Positions 49,077-60,922 of a DNA stretch of 64,000 nucleotides are shown piece after piece. The DNA comes from Calliphora vicina (Eukaryota; Arthropoda; Insecta; Diptera; Calliphoridae). Position 1 is the stretch's first letter, and every line of letters begins with the position of its first letter. The stretch spans positions 100,408,358-100,472,357 of the forward strand of contig NC_088782.1 of NCBI RefSeq assembly GCF_958450345.1. The letters run 5' to 3'. The notes beneath the pieces were generated by a model. The model was given only the letters and a program-made list of their open reading frames with translations. It did not search any database and was not told where the DNA came from. The position numbers and the translations under genes were made by a program.

Positions 49077-49876
49077 TTCTCAGATTATGAAAACCAAATA
49101 ATTAATAGCAATTTTTTCCTAAGTTATAGAAATATGTAGAAAACTCGATTAAACTTTTTTTATGGTATTTGTAACAATGTAACAGTAAGAATCCGGATTT
49201 GAATGATAATATTTTATATTGGTATCTGTAGTTAATATTATTTCGCTTAAAAAAGTATTATTAATGTGATGTAAAAAATTGACTCTTTCTAAAAATTCAA
49301 TCGCGATCCGGAGGCAGTAAAACTTTAAATAATGCAATAAGTGTTTAGATACATATTAGCTACACCATTTGGCACATTTTTATCGCTGAGCCTTTCAAAA
49401 ATTTCAGAAAAAAAATTGACCCACCCTAATGTACAAATTACTGACTTATAGGATATTCATTGACTGCTTAAAAAACTGCAGGGTGTTATGTAGTAAAATT
49501 GTGTAAATGTTAGTATAAGGTGTGTTTGTTTATTAATTTTATATTGTTTCGGTTCCTGTTGTTGATACCACTCTTAAATAAATTATTTTCCAACTTTATT
49601 AGTTCATTTTAGTTTTTTATCCTTGGTTTTCATAACTTTTTATTCATTGGTTTCATTAACTTTATATCGCTGCGTGTACAGCCTGTTGATTGTTAAGAAA
49701 ATCAAACTGAAGAGTTTTTATTTTAAAAAGGGGAATGTTATTGGAATTGGCAGATGCTAATGGACTCAATATTTAATGGCACAGCTTGGTGGTAACGAAC
49801 TTTACAAATATGCTCGAGGAATTTCAAGAAATACTGTTAAATTAAAAAGTTTGATTGAGTAAAATTATGTGTTTGT
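49077..49876. other. AT-rich intergenic tract
   Basis: Contains another CCACCCTAATGTACA phrase (49422). No gene is supported. Confidence 0.45.
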
Positions 49877-50634
49877 TATGCCCTACACCACCATAGTGGG
49901 GAGGGTATTATGCGTTTGTGCAGATGTTTGTAACGCCCAAATATATTAGTCTAACACCCACCTTAAAGTATACCGATAGACTTAGAATCACTTTCTGAGT
50001 CGATTAAACGATGTCCGTCCGTCCGTCTGGTCGGCTGGCTGGTTGGCTGGCTGTCTGTCCATGTAAACCTTGTGCGCAGAGTACAGGTCGCAATTTTGAA
50101 AATATTTCAATGAAATTTAGTACATATTATTTTTTCGGCTCAAGGACCAAGCCTATTGAAACTAGCTGAAATCGGTCCATTATTTCACCTAGCCCCCATA
50201 CAAATGTCCTCCCGAAATTGGACTTTATCGGTCATAAGTGTTAAATTTATATATGTATCTCCACAAATTCCGCTCCAAATAAGTTTTATATACAAAAAAT
50301 TCATGTCACCAAATTTTTTTATGATCGGTATATAATTAGTCATAGCTACCATATAGACCCGCTTCCGAAAATCACTTTAACGTGCATAAATCGCTTAAAA
50401 ATTTTGGTATACACACAAAATTCAACATAGTTAACTTTCATATAGACATAAATCACACGACCTAATTTCATGGAGATCGGTCCATAATTGGTCATAGCCC
50501 CCATATAAGGCCCACTTCCGAAAATCACTCAAAAATATAAATTATTGAAATTTTAAAAGAAAAATGTTTTTGCTTTCTTACTTAGTGTAGGGTATTATAT
50601 GGTCGGGCTTGACTGACCATACTTTCTTACTTGT
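49877..50634 (-). mobile_element. HINE family 3, full-length copy
   Basis: On the plus strand it begins ATGCCCTACACCACCATAGT and ends GGTATTATATGGTCGGGCTT then CATACTTTCTTACTTGT. The tract near 50014-50040 mixes CGTC with GGCTGGCT units, so the tract has drifted from GTCY to GGCT. It is colinear in reverse with 15730-16484. Confidence 0.8.
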
Positions 50635-51410
50635 TTTTATTTACATACCACTAATGCTTGTACTTGCTCGACATTCTTTGTGTTAAACTATATTTAGTTT
50701 TGATTTAATAGTAACTACAATATTTTGTAAATTTGATAACCTTTCTTTATTGCTAAAATTGTATTAAAATTGTTTGCATTTCCATTCTGCAACAAATTTG
50801 AAAACATTGTTTGATTCTACATAGCATAATGCAGTTTTTGTGATTTAAGCTCTAAATTACAAACGTGTACCAACACCCCACAAAATATAAGCAATTTTAA
50901 AGATAAGTATTTTCCATGAATATATAGACGATGCTGAAAAGTTTACTGCTCCATCCATTTTATTTTCTGAACTTCTCCTCACATTTCTTTATAGTCAACG
51001 TCTTTGTCATCTTCATCATCTGCTTGAATTCAAGCAGAATTGCACTGTTGGAATCATACTCGTTTAAAATTTGAACGTGAAGTTATTAATGATTGTTGTA
51101 TTTCTGTGCATTTTTTCTTCATTCTCAGCAGTATTTATTTCTTTTAAAACTTTTGGTGTCACAACCGTTTAGTATGGAAATATATAGTTATGTTGGTACG
51201 TACGATAGTCTTAAAAGTGCCATTAAAATGTAATTTGAAATGCACTTAAGAATTTGCAAATGCATTTATGTGTTTAATTAATTTATGAAAACATACTCAT
51301 ACTTGCGAATTGCTGTTAGTTTATGTATCTCAGTGATTAATCTCAATGGAACATTGGTATAAAACCGGATTTAGTGGAGTGTTATAATTTTCCTTGAATA
51401 TTTCTTAATA
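50635..51410. other. AT-rich intergenic tract
   Basis: No gene or repeat recognised. Confidence 0.45.
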
Positions 51411-51593
51411 TTGCATCTAACATTTGCTCTACGTGCCATCAGTGACAAGACTCTTACATTGTTATTCAAACGCATGGAGTGTCACACTCATCAACATCCT
51501 GAGATGCTTAGCATACGAGTACGCACCTTTGAGTACTTAAAAGAGCAGAAGTCATTAGAGTTAATATTTCGCAATGTCATGTACATAGATTAA
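51411..51593 (+). other. Unsupported 60-codon frame of mixed composition
   Basis: The frame ends RMECHTHQHPEMLSIRVRTF, EYLKEQKSLELIFRNVMYID and TAA. Composition is less A/T-driven than usual here, but there is no ATG near the start, no domain and no second copy. It is listed only because it is the least random frame in this tract. Confidence 0.15.
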
Positions 51594-51839
51594 TATTGAA
51601 GATGTATGTGGCAACAAATATCTAAAATTTAATGATTTTCTAATTGCAATAACTCAAGATATACAAAATATTCATATGTATTAAGTTTTAATAAAATAAA
51701 AATTCTTAATTCTAATAGCTCACTGAAAGACTTTCTTTAAAAAGTAAAATTGCACTAACAATTTGAATTTAACGGTCGGTAGCAACTGCCAGCAACATTC
51801 ATCGTGTTTATAAACATTTCCATCAGTAGAAGCTTCTAC
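51594..51839. other. AT-rich tract
   Basis: No feature recognised. Confidence 0.35.
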
Positions 51840-52194
51840 TTGTCAACAATGTTGATAGCATGCAGTTGTTAGCATTGTTTGAGAGTATGACAACAATGTA
51901 TGTTTAAACATTAGCTTCGAAAGCTCTAGAATTCGAGTATAGTAATTGTCCGTTAAGATCGTTGTAGAAAATTCACAAGAGATGGCGTGTATGTAAATAG
52001 TGGCAGAGGTTTCAGTCGTTAGTTAGTTCATGATAGATGCTGTGTAAATTAACGTCAATTGTGTGCCGTATTTTCCAGTGAATTCTTGTACATTATAAAG
52101 TGTGTCTGTATTTCTGCAAATTTATAAACGTGTATAAAAACACTGAGTGGCTATTTAATTCTGTTGTTGTACATTTGAATAAATAAAGAGTTGT
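51840..52194 (+). mobile_element. Possible solo LTR
   Basis: It starts near TGTCAACAATGTTGATAGC. There is an initiator-like TTTCAGTCGTTAGTTAG near 52010 and a TATA-like GTGTATAAAAACAC near 52130. Possible ends are TTGTACA (about 52170) or just after AATAAATAAAGAG. Base composition is less A/T-rich than the flanks. No target duplication, primer binding site or second LTR was found. Confidence 0.25.
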
Positions 52195-52575
52195 TAAGTG
52201 GGCCTTTTATTGGAGCTATGAGCAATTATCGTCCTGAAATTATGTCGCGTGCTTTATTTCTATATGAAACTCATTTATGTTTTATTTTACGTGGATAGCA
52301 AAATATTTCGGAGATTAATGCTCGTTATAGTGATTTTCGAAAGTGGGCTAAGCACAAAATGTTCAAATCTGATTTCCTTTTGTATAAATCAGATATTTAT
52401 GACAAAAAAGTCATACTTCGAAACTATATTTCAATTCGGGCTAGATAAAATAATGCACCGATTTTCACTAGTTTCAACAGGCTTATCAAAATATCTTTAA
52501 AATTGCGACCTTTTGAATCGACCCAGAAAGCGATTGTGAGCAGATCGGTATACACTCCCCACTATGGTGGTTCAA
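52195..52575 (+). mobile_element. HINE family 3, decayed internal and 3' fragment
   Basis: GGGCCTTTTATTGGAGCTAT, GTGATTTTCGAAAGTGGGCT, TTTCAACAGGCTTATC and ATCGGTATACACTCCCCACT follow the order in 15840-16475, with the GACA tract lost. Confidence 0.65.
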
Positions 52576-52955
52576 TAAGCTTCAATTTTCAAAAGTGTTT
52601 TTAATTAGGGTACTCTAACGAAAATTTTTTATTTTCGATGAACCAGCTTATATAGAAAGGAACAATTATTTGAAAAAAGAAGACATAGCGAAGACGGTGT
52701 TGTTTGAAAGATGACTGGAGCATCGTACAAATTACTGTCAGAAGTCGCATTTCCATATTGCATGCACTCACTAACACCACAAAGCTCCATATCATATGGA
52801 ATGAGGTGTTCAGTAGCATTACCGAATATTAAATAATAGAAAAGGTCTGCGAGACGAACAATTTAAGACAAAAAGCAATTTGAAACGCCTTCTTAACTAC
52901 ACGAGAGCACCAAATACTACGCCGTTCAATGCACAGTTAATATCGCTGAAAACAA
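52576..52955. other. Intergenic tract
   Basis: No gene supported; the minus-strand 72-residue frame at 52601-52819 has no domain. Confidence 0.4.
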
Positions 52956-53530
52956 TTATCGAAAATCCAATTTTGACAGTAAATTGTTATAGCATTTATG
53001 TATCTTTGACAGTAAATATCTCGGTCAGCTATTTTTAAGAGTAAATTTCTCGAGAACCCAATTTTGACAGTAAATTTCTATAGCATTTAACTTCAACAGT
53101 AAATTTTTCGAGCATAAACTTTTGATACTAAGTTTCTCAAGCATCTTTTGACAATAGTATCTACTTTTGATACTAAAAAAAGAAAAAATCTAGGACAACA
53201 ACTTTCGATAGCTAATTTCTCGTGCATCCAATTTTGACAGTCAATTTCTATAACAGACAAGCAAAACGCATAGCAGTTTGTGTTTGTTTAAAAACAAAAT
53301 TGATTTCTTGGACATCTACTTATATTAGTAGAATTGTCGATCATTTACTTTTGATAATAAATTTCTCCAGCATGTTCTTTTAATAGTAAGTCTATAGAAC
53401 AATAACTTTTAATGGTAGAATTCTCTACTTATAACAATAAATATATCGGATATATACTTTTAAAAGTAAATTTCTCGGTCATCTACTTTTGACAATAAAT
53501 TTCTCAAGCATATAATTTTGATATTAAGTA
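52956..53530. repeat. Degenerate minisatellite of about 30-bp units
   Basis: Roughly seventeen diverged units are built on CTACTTTTGACAGTAAATTT then CTCGAGCAT. GACAGTAAATTTCTATAGCA and GACAATAAATTTCTCAAGCA are typical variants. Three stretches (about 53171-53205, 53258-53310 and 53520 on) break the register. Confidence 0.8.
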
Positions 53531-53811
53531 AGCATTGTTAAATATGTATGTAAATATAAATCTATTAAAAACTAATGAGTTATGCTAATTTTTTTGGTAT
53601 CATTTTTTTCGTTTTATCATACATATGCAACATAACTGTCAGTATTTTGCTTTATTTGGGGAGCATCCTGAGTTTAAACTACCGTAACTAAGACATTTTT
53701 CAACCAATTTTTACAACTCATTTTCTTTTAAAAATTGGGTTTTCGCAGGATAAGGAAATCACTTGACCCAGTTTGCAGATATTGGATAGAAAATGACTTT
53801 TAGCGCAAAAG
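53531..53811. other. AT-rich tract ending in a 7-bp target copy
   Basis: No gene is supported. GCAAAAG at 53805-53811 is the left target duplication of the next element. Confidence 0.4.
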
Positions 53812-54035
53812 CACAAAGTATACAGAGGCGTCAAATTTGACAGTTCAAAAACACTAAAATCAGCTTTTTTTGAAATTGTTTCGATAGAAAGAGAAAACAA
53901 ATTTACGGTTTAATACAGACAGTGAGTTAAAACAAACAACTATATAAATAAGCACAAAACCAAACCAGTTGAAATTGTTTCGAGCGAAAGAGACAAATAT
54001 ATTTTTTTTGCCGTGTTGCCTCTGTATACTTTGTG
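53812..54035. mobile_element. 224-bp MITE with 7-bp target duplication
   Basis: CACAAAGTATACAGAGGC at the left is the exact complement of the last 18 bases. GCAAAAG precedes it (53805-53811) and follows it (54036-54042). Inside, GAAATTGTTTCGA occurs twice in direct order. Duplications of 7-8 bp suggest P or hAT type. The 60-residue minus-strand frame is a by-product. Confidence 0.8.
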
Positions 54036-54263
54036 GCAAAAGGTTCAGTGCCGGTAAACTGAATCGCGGAGCTATTATTTTTCATCATGGGATCTGTCTG
54101 AAGACCTTAGCTGGCAAAGTCCTGCTCTTCTCCAAATAATCAATCAATTACTTCCAAAAAGTCTTCCATAAAATCAATTAAGATGTGGTTTCTGATCCGA
54201 ATGAAACTAAGCTAGCACACAAAGAGAAAAATCAACTTAAAATCAATAAAAACATAATAAAAA
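54036..54263. other. Short intergenic tract
   Basis: No feature seen apart from the target copy at its left edge and AGAGAAAAATCAACTTAAAA near 54222, which resembles the complement of about 24690-24715. Confidence 0.4.
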
Positions 54264-54540
54264 CAAGTGAGTACTATATTCGGCCGTGTCGAATCTTAAA
54301 TACCCTCCACCTAAAAATGATGGTATAACAATTGAAATAATATAGCAATTGTTAGAAAGACTAGTTATGCAGAAGATATTTAATTTGAAATGTACAAAAA
54401 ATTGTATCTAATTCAGCAACTTATAATTGAAATTCCTATTAGAACGTATCATAATTAACAATTTATATACTTAATAATTAGTTAATACGTTTGGATCAAC
54501 ATTTGTCCCTTTTAACCTCAAGTGAAGAAACAGAGTATAA
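54264..54540 (+). mobile_element. HINE family 2, short 5' fragment in tandem with the next copy
   Basis: It starts ACAAGTGAGTACTATATTCG with ATACCCTCCACC, skips most of the body, and ends GTGAAGAAACAGAGTATAA directly before the next ACAAGTAAGAG. The same GAAGAAACAGAGTAT phrase occurs inside full copies. Confidence 0.75.
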
Positions 54541-57226
54541 ACAAGTAAGAGTACTATATTCGGCCGTGCCGAATCTTAAATACCCTCCACCTAAATATGA
54601 TGGTATAAAAGGTGAAATAATATAACAATTGTTAGAAAGAATAGTTTACGCAGAAGATATTAAGGGTCCTCATGTAAACGCTTAAATGCCTCGCAAACTG
54701 TGCAATCTGTGCATTTTTACACTCTCGCAAATGAACGGTCAAAAAATGTATGGAAATTCGTTTGCACAACCCCGATAAGTTTGCGCGACAATTTAGACTC
54801 GCAAACTTGAATTTATTGTGCATTTGATGAATCAGCTGCTTTTGTTTACTTTTATTAATAAGAAATAAAAATCAAATAAAATATAAAAATGTTGTGCATG
54901 TGAAAATTGTGTAACTTTGGAACAGAATGATTGTATTAAATGGCATTGTGTATGAAAACATTAACCAGCAGCTAGAATATAAACAAAATCTTGCAAACTC
55001 TGTATATCACCGTTTGTTCCAAAGATTTAACTTTCATTCAACATTTTTAAAATTAAAATTTATACAATTTGAAAAATTTGTTAAGGCTTTTGTTGAATTT
55101 ATTTTTATTTGACATTATATCAAATAGAGAGAAATTTAAAGTATAAACTTGCACAAAATTGATAAGGTGGGTTCATGAAACACGTCGCGCAAATTTGCAC
55201 AATTGAGCAAATGGTAAACATAAGCGTTTAAATGAGTACCCTTATTTTATTTCAAATGTACAAAAAATTGTATCTAATTTAGCAATTTATAACTGAAATT
55301 CCTATTAGAACGTTTGACACAGTTAATTATTGTCTTTTAATTGAGAAATTGTCGTCTAAACTTAATTTTTCTAAATCTTCGTGTAAATTATTATTTTCTT
55401 ACACAGGTAACCGTAAACAGTTTGTTGGAACTGGGTTAAACGATCTACAATATCTGAGTGTCAAAGTGGCGCACAGTGGTATGAGAAAAAAAGAGGGAAA
55501 TAAATCTGTAACTTCTAAACCCTTTGTCCGATTTTAATGAAATTTCACAAGCGCTAAGGGGAAGTGTTGTCGAGTTTAAGTCTGGACCTCATGAAATGAA
55601 ATTTAACAATTTATATACTTAATAATTAGTTAATACGTTTGGATCAACATTTTTCCCTTTTAACCTCAAGTGAAGAAACAGAGTATAAAAAAGGTTTAAT
55701 ATATGGATGCTATGACCTATTATAGTCCTAAGTATTTAGGGCTATTTTTGAAGAATTTCATATAAACAACGCTACTAACAACAGTGGACCTTATGTGGGA
55801 CCTATGTCGAATTATGCACCAATATTTAAAAAATCTTGTAGTACGATTCTTGGATACAAATTGATCGGTGTAAAATTTTGGTTGAGTGTAGATTTTTATG
55901 GATATTTGTGCAGGTTAATGTGTTTTCCTGAAGTGGTTCTTATATGGAGGTTATGACCAATTATGGGCCTATCCTCATAAAATTTGGTACATCGATTTTG
56001 AATAAATTTGTTTTGAATTTCAACCTGATAACTATATTTGTAAGAAATTTATGAGGATTTTAGTGATTTTCGGGAGTGGACCTTATATGGGAGATATGGT
56101 TAAATATGGACCGATATTCACAAAATCCAGAAGTATGATTACTGGATTCAAATTACTGGATCTGTGCGTAATTTGATTTTGATATCGATATGTTTTTAAT
56201 ACTTTTTAAGGTTAATATCTTTTTTCGGAAATGGGCCTTATTATATAAAATTTGGTACACTGATATCTATATATATGAGTATAATATTTGTCGAATTTTA
56301 GCATGATAAATGTATTTATAAGAGATTTATGAGTACTTAACTGATTTTTGGAAGTGGACCTTATATGGGAGCTATGGTCAAATATGGACCGATATTCACA
56401 AAATCAAGCAGTATGATTTCTAAATATAAACTATGGATGTGTGTGAAATTTTGTTTAATATTGATATTTTTTAGATATTTATGTAGGTTATTGTGTTTTT
56501 CGAAAGTGTTCCTTATATGGGACCTATAACCAATTATCGGCCGATCTTTATAGAATTAGATTCAGCGATTTTGGTATATATGGGGATTTTTTATGTCGAA
56601 TTTCAACATGATACCGATATTTATAAGACTTTATATGGGGGCTATGGTCAAATATGGGCCGATCCACGAAAAATTTTGTAATATAATTTTTTTTACCACG
56701 AAACTTATTTTTCCTGAATTTTCTATTGATTATCCTATTCTGTAGGCATTTATAGACCATAGAACCATATTTCGGGAAGAAATTTGTATGGGGGCTAGGA
56801 GAAATCTTGGACCGATTCTTATAATTTTCACCATAGTTACTCCTTTTATCATAAAAGTAACGAGTGCAAAATTTTATGATATTAGCTGCAATATATTTAC
56901 AAAAAATGTCCAAAAATATGTGAAAATTATCAATTTTTTTTGAGGTTGTCCCACATTTTAATTCATAACTTTGGTTCTACTGTACCGATTTCGCTGATTT
57001 TCAATAACAAACTGCTTATGACAATAATAAACATTTTCTTTGCAACGCTACTAATTTTTTTTGCGTATTTTGGACATGAGCGTGTTTTACACAGACGGAC
57101 AGACAGACGGCAATGGCTCTATCGACTTAGAATTTCATAACGATCAATAAATATTTATCAATGTTACACACGGAATGACAAACTTATATATACCCTCATT
57201 CACCACTTATGGTGGTGGAGGGTATA
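54541..57226 (+). mobile_element. HINE family 2, copy C, split by the AAGGGT MITE
   Basis: It starts ACAAGTAAGAGTACTATATT with ATACCCTCCACC, has the GACA/GACG tract at about 57094-57111, and ends CCACTTATGGTGGTGGAGGG then TATAA. It is colinear with the reverse complement of 7489-9800. The MITE at 54662-55243 sits after CGCAGAAGATATT, and copy A shows the unoccupied sequence (AAAATATCTTCTGCG, about 9679). Confidence 0.8.
54662..55243 (+). mobile_element. AAGGGT-type MITE, intact 582-bp copy
   Basis: It begins AAGGGTCCTCATGTAAACGC and ends TTTAAATGAGTACCCTT. ATT lies on both sides (54659-54661 and 55244-55246). The empty site in HINE family 2 copy A confirms exactly 3 duplicated bases. This copy in turn shows the empty site for the HINE nested in the other MITE copy. 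Confidence 0.9.
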
Positions 57227-57369
57227 AAAATGTGTTATTTATGTAGCATTAAACATCTTAACTTACCAAATTATTTGTTTAACCGTTTACGTTTGTAATT
57301 AATTTTCAAAATATTTAATAGTCCTATTCCATCTTCTTCCTATTAAATTTAATTATGTTATGTCCATTA
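57227..57369. other. Short AT-rich spacer
   Basis: No feature seen. Confidence 0.4.
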
Positions 57370-57610
57370 TTGTAGAAAATTCTAAAAGTACCATTAAAAT
57401 TAGGAAAAGTACCAATCGCTCAGGTTCATATTAGCTTTATTTAATTTTTTTATGTTCATTTGTGAATAGAATACCATTAGAATAAGAAAAAAGTACTATG
57501 AAATATCCCCTTAATGAAAAAGTACCTAAAGTCTCCAACAAGAATTCTCACTCACTTAGGACCATATATGCTTAATTTCATGTTTCTAGGTCCATTGTTA
57601 TAAAAAAAAA
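57370..57610 (-). mobile_element. Helitron fragment (TGGTACTTTTT units)
   Basis: AGTACCATTAAAATTAGGAA, AATACCATTAGAATAAGAAA, GAATTCTCACTCACTTAGGA and TTCATGTTTCTAGGTCCATT are the complements of unit phrases in 34780-36190. Confidence 0.8.
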
Positions 57611-59339
57611 ATCGTTTTAGAATTATAATTTTTTTTTGCAAAAAAAAATATTTTTTAGCAAAATTTCGAAATTTTTATTTTTTTAAACAGGATAAAAAAT
57701 TGCAAAATGCGGAAAGAAATTCTAAATATTTCTAAATCGACTGCGCAGATTTAAATTTAAAGGTAATTTTATTTCGAAATTTCGGTTTTTCAGTTTATTC
57801 AGTAAACTAAACCGTTTTTGAGTTACGCGAATATATTTTGTGCAACCTCTTCCATTTTCAAAATAACGGTATATCTCGAAAACAAGATCTTACCTAAAAA
57901 ACGGTTAGCACCACTGGATTCAGCGTAAGCGCGGGTGCCCCTCTTGACAGAAGAAAAGTAAATTTCGTGCACAATGTTATTTGCGGTTCGTGATTTTAAC
58001 ACAACTGTACAATAATCTGAAGACGTTATTATTTTTAAAGCTAAAACAAAGAAAATCGAATGGATTCAATGAACTGAAATTTGAATTATTTAATCTTTAT
58101 TACTGAAAATCAGACCAATCTGATCCTAGTACAGTCTAACTACAATTGTGAGCATAATCAGATTAGAATAAATATTGCATTTACTTCTACTACAATCAAC
58201 CATAATTACAACCTAAATAAACCTTTGATTTAAATCCATTAAACTAAAAATATTGTTCGTAAATTCTAGTACTGTAGGGCACTTGAAAATTTGTAAAAAT
58301 AAAAAATGTATTCAACTTTAATACAAAATATTTATGTCGTCTTAAATAACTTTTTACTACAAGACCATTTATCGTACTCTATGTATTGATGCAATTGAAG
58401 AATACCAGAGTTCAGTTATTTCCTCAATAACTTTTATAATTGGAGAGGTGTTCAGGATATTAAAAACTAAAAAACACAAAACTTTTGTTGAAATATTTAC
58501 TCATACTTTCTTTGCATTATAAGTATTGTCCTTGTTGTTATACGTTTAAAAGTAAAATAAGTATTTGGTGCAATTTATGAAAAACTTTTAATTAAATTTA
58601 GAGAAAAGCAAAATCTTTTAGAAGAATTGTTAAGATTTTTCTTGTGTTGTTTATAAGAAGAAGAAGAAAAAAAAACAAAAACTCAACATGAAATTTTTCA
58701 ACAAAGAACCAAATAATAACAGCAACTCTTAGCTAGACTTGAAGAAATACCCAACAGTAAAAGTTGAAGCTTAAATTGCAAAAAAAAAATTGACTTTAAG
58801 AGTAGTGGGGATAAAATGAAATGTTTCTTTATTTACTTAAACTATATGGATAAAGATGGTGTTGATTAGGCACAGTGCAATGAATAGATGTTTTTTTGTG
58901 AAATAAATTGTAGCTAAGATTTTTGGTTAAGATAGAAAGTAATAAAATTTAATTTTGCATTTGTTTGCTATATTACATTTTCAATACAGCTAAATTTTCT
59001 AGATAAGGTATTTGGGGCAAAACGAAAAATTTCGATTAAAAAAAATAATTTTTGAGCCTCTACAAATATGTTTCCAAAACACAATAGGATATAGCATAAA
59101 GAATTAAGAGTGTTATATTCTGCAGTTCCAAAATTTATATACCCATAATATATAAAATTTATCTAAAACTGTTTGGTTTGTTACTTAAATAAGCTTAACA
59201 CAATGAATGCCGGAGTTCAGACATCTAATCGGTTTTGGGTACAGACAAGTCGTAGAACAATTTGCACAACGGCAACGGTAAGATGGTACAAGACTTGATC
59301 GAATACTGAACCCTTCAAGAAAACGGGTTTGCCATCTTT
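57611..59339. other. AT-rich intergenic tract
   Basis: AAGAGTGTTATATTCTGCAG with ATTTATATACCCAT near 59107-59145 is a decayed HINE family 1 start. Nothing else was identified, and frames are short and A/T-biased. Confidence 0.4.
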
Positions 59340-60292
59340 CTTTTGGAACGGCTGCACCGATTTGACAAATTTTTTTGTTTGAATGTTCTTAGTAATCCAA
59401 TTTAAGTTTTTACTGAAAGAAAATCTTAACACTTTTACGCCCACTTTTTTCGATATACATATCTGAATGCCTGGGCCGATTTGGATAATTTTTTTTAAAT
59501 GTTCACAATAGTTTTTTACAGAATGAAAAATTGTCCGCGCCCACTAATACGCCCACTTATCAAATACATCTGTAAATAAATATGTAACCAAAGCTACTGA
59601 CATGACTGTGATTGGAGTTAGTGTGGAAAATTCCAACGATGAAGTCACTCAATTTCATTTGCCATTCATGAACAACAGTGCAACCGTACATCTGGAAAAT
59701 GGTCAAAGAGTGTACGTTACGGAGGAGAATGTATTACAACGAGTTGATCTACCGCCATCAACAACAGTGACCAGATTTTTGGAAATGTGCCGGAATGATG
59801 ACTTTGCCCGAACGCAGGAATACTCCGAAATGCCAAGATATTTTACTAGGAATCAATCTTCAAATAAATTTCAACGGCGGATACAAGGAAATCCAGTTGC
59901 AGGTTTCCATCATTTTTTCCACCAACTCATTAGGTCACATTTACACAATCCATCAAAGAAACGATGAGCATTTGAATGATTTTGGACCACGAACGTTTCT
60001 ATTTGTGTTTGAATTATTTGTCAGTATTATTTGTGTATCATAGAGCATTGCAATCGAAAAAAGTATTTCTTTATTACAAAGTGAAAATAGAACACCATAA
60101 TATTCATTGCACATATTTTCAAATCAAATGGAAATAAAGCATACCCCAAACCTATATGAATAAAAGTTATTATTCAAAAGTACGTTTTTCACTTTTCAAC
60201 TATTTTTACACATTTCAAACATCTTCTCACAAATTCACAAATCGAAACATTTTTTCTAATTTGGACAGGACAACGTCTGTCGGGTCAGCTAG
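59340..60292 (+). mobile_element. Truncated Helitron with replicase gene fragment
   Basis: The 3' end is GTCTGTCGGGTCAGCTAG, with a hairpin formed by GACAG and CTGTC ten bases before CTAG. The body holds the gene fragment at 59602-60043. The 5' end was not found; the left limit is the start of sequence shared with 46736-47490. Confidence 0.75.
59602..60043 (+). pseudogene. Helitron replicase/helicase gene fragment
   Basis: 59602-59967 encodes VSVENSNDEVTQFHLPFM, then HLENGQRVYVTEENVLQRVD, LPPSTTVTRFLEMCRNDDFA and EYSEMPRYFTRNQSSNKFQR. After a frameshift near 59905 the other frame continues with FSTNSLGHIYTIHQRNDE to about 60000. This is the segment between the Rep and helicase domains of insect Helitron proteins, which nick and unwind the element for rolling-circle transposition. 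The Rep catalytic tyrosines and the helicase motifs are absent, so it is an inactive internal fragment. The ATG at 59602 is simply the first one in the frame. Confidence 0.85.
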
Positions 60293-60393
60293 ATATATAC
60301 AAATTATTTGTTGACAATAAAATATGTATCTGATATAGTGTTATATGGGGGTAGGGTTAATTATAGACCTATCCTAAAAAAGTTTGTATCTCT
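60293..60393. other. Short spacer between two Helitron ends
   Basis: It contains TTATATGGGGGTAGGGTTAA and TATAGACCTATCC, phrases like HINE interiors. Confidence 0.4.
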
Positions 60394-60922
60394 TCTATAT
60401 ATATAAAAGAGTACCGTGACTGACTGACTGACTGATTCATTCATCATCGCATAGGCCAAACCGCTAAAGCTAGAAACTTGAATTTCGGATAATGGGTTCC
60501 CTTTACAACATGTAGATCCACTAAGATGGAATTTTTGGAAATTCTGTCGTTAAGGGGGACAAATGAGGCAAACACGAGTAAAACCTGTACCTCTATATCT
60601 ACAAAAGGAATAAACTTAGAAAAAGAACCGACAGGTGTCTGGTACTTTTTTGAAATTCGAAATTCAATATGGGATTAAAATATTCCCCGTTGAACCCTCT
60701 GCTAAAATGTATATCTCCTGCATAAATAAACATATAAATACTATATTAAATGCATTTGGCTCAGATCAATATAGACTAGAAATCTTTTTGGTACTTTTTG
60801 AAATTCGAATTCCTAAGGCCTAAAAATTGTTTTTTTTTTTGTTGGTACTTTTTTACCAAAATGTATTTTCTCAATAAAAATTCCATGAACTATTATTTTC
60901 AAATAGTAAGTATTACTGATAA
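60394..60922 (+). mobile_element. Helitron 5' fragment, same family as 34023-36226
   Basis: It starts TCTATATATATAAAAGAGTA with GACTGACTGACTGACTGATTC and GCCAAACCGCTAAAGCTAGA. TTTTTGGTACTTTTTGAAAT phrases follow. It has no CTAG end and is cut by the long-inverted-repeat element. Confidence 0.85.

Noticed and set aside
53718..53900. 60-residue minus-strand frame
   Set aside because: It spans the left terminus and target copy of the 224-bp MITE, so it cannot be an old gene.
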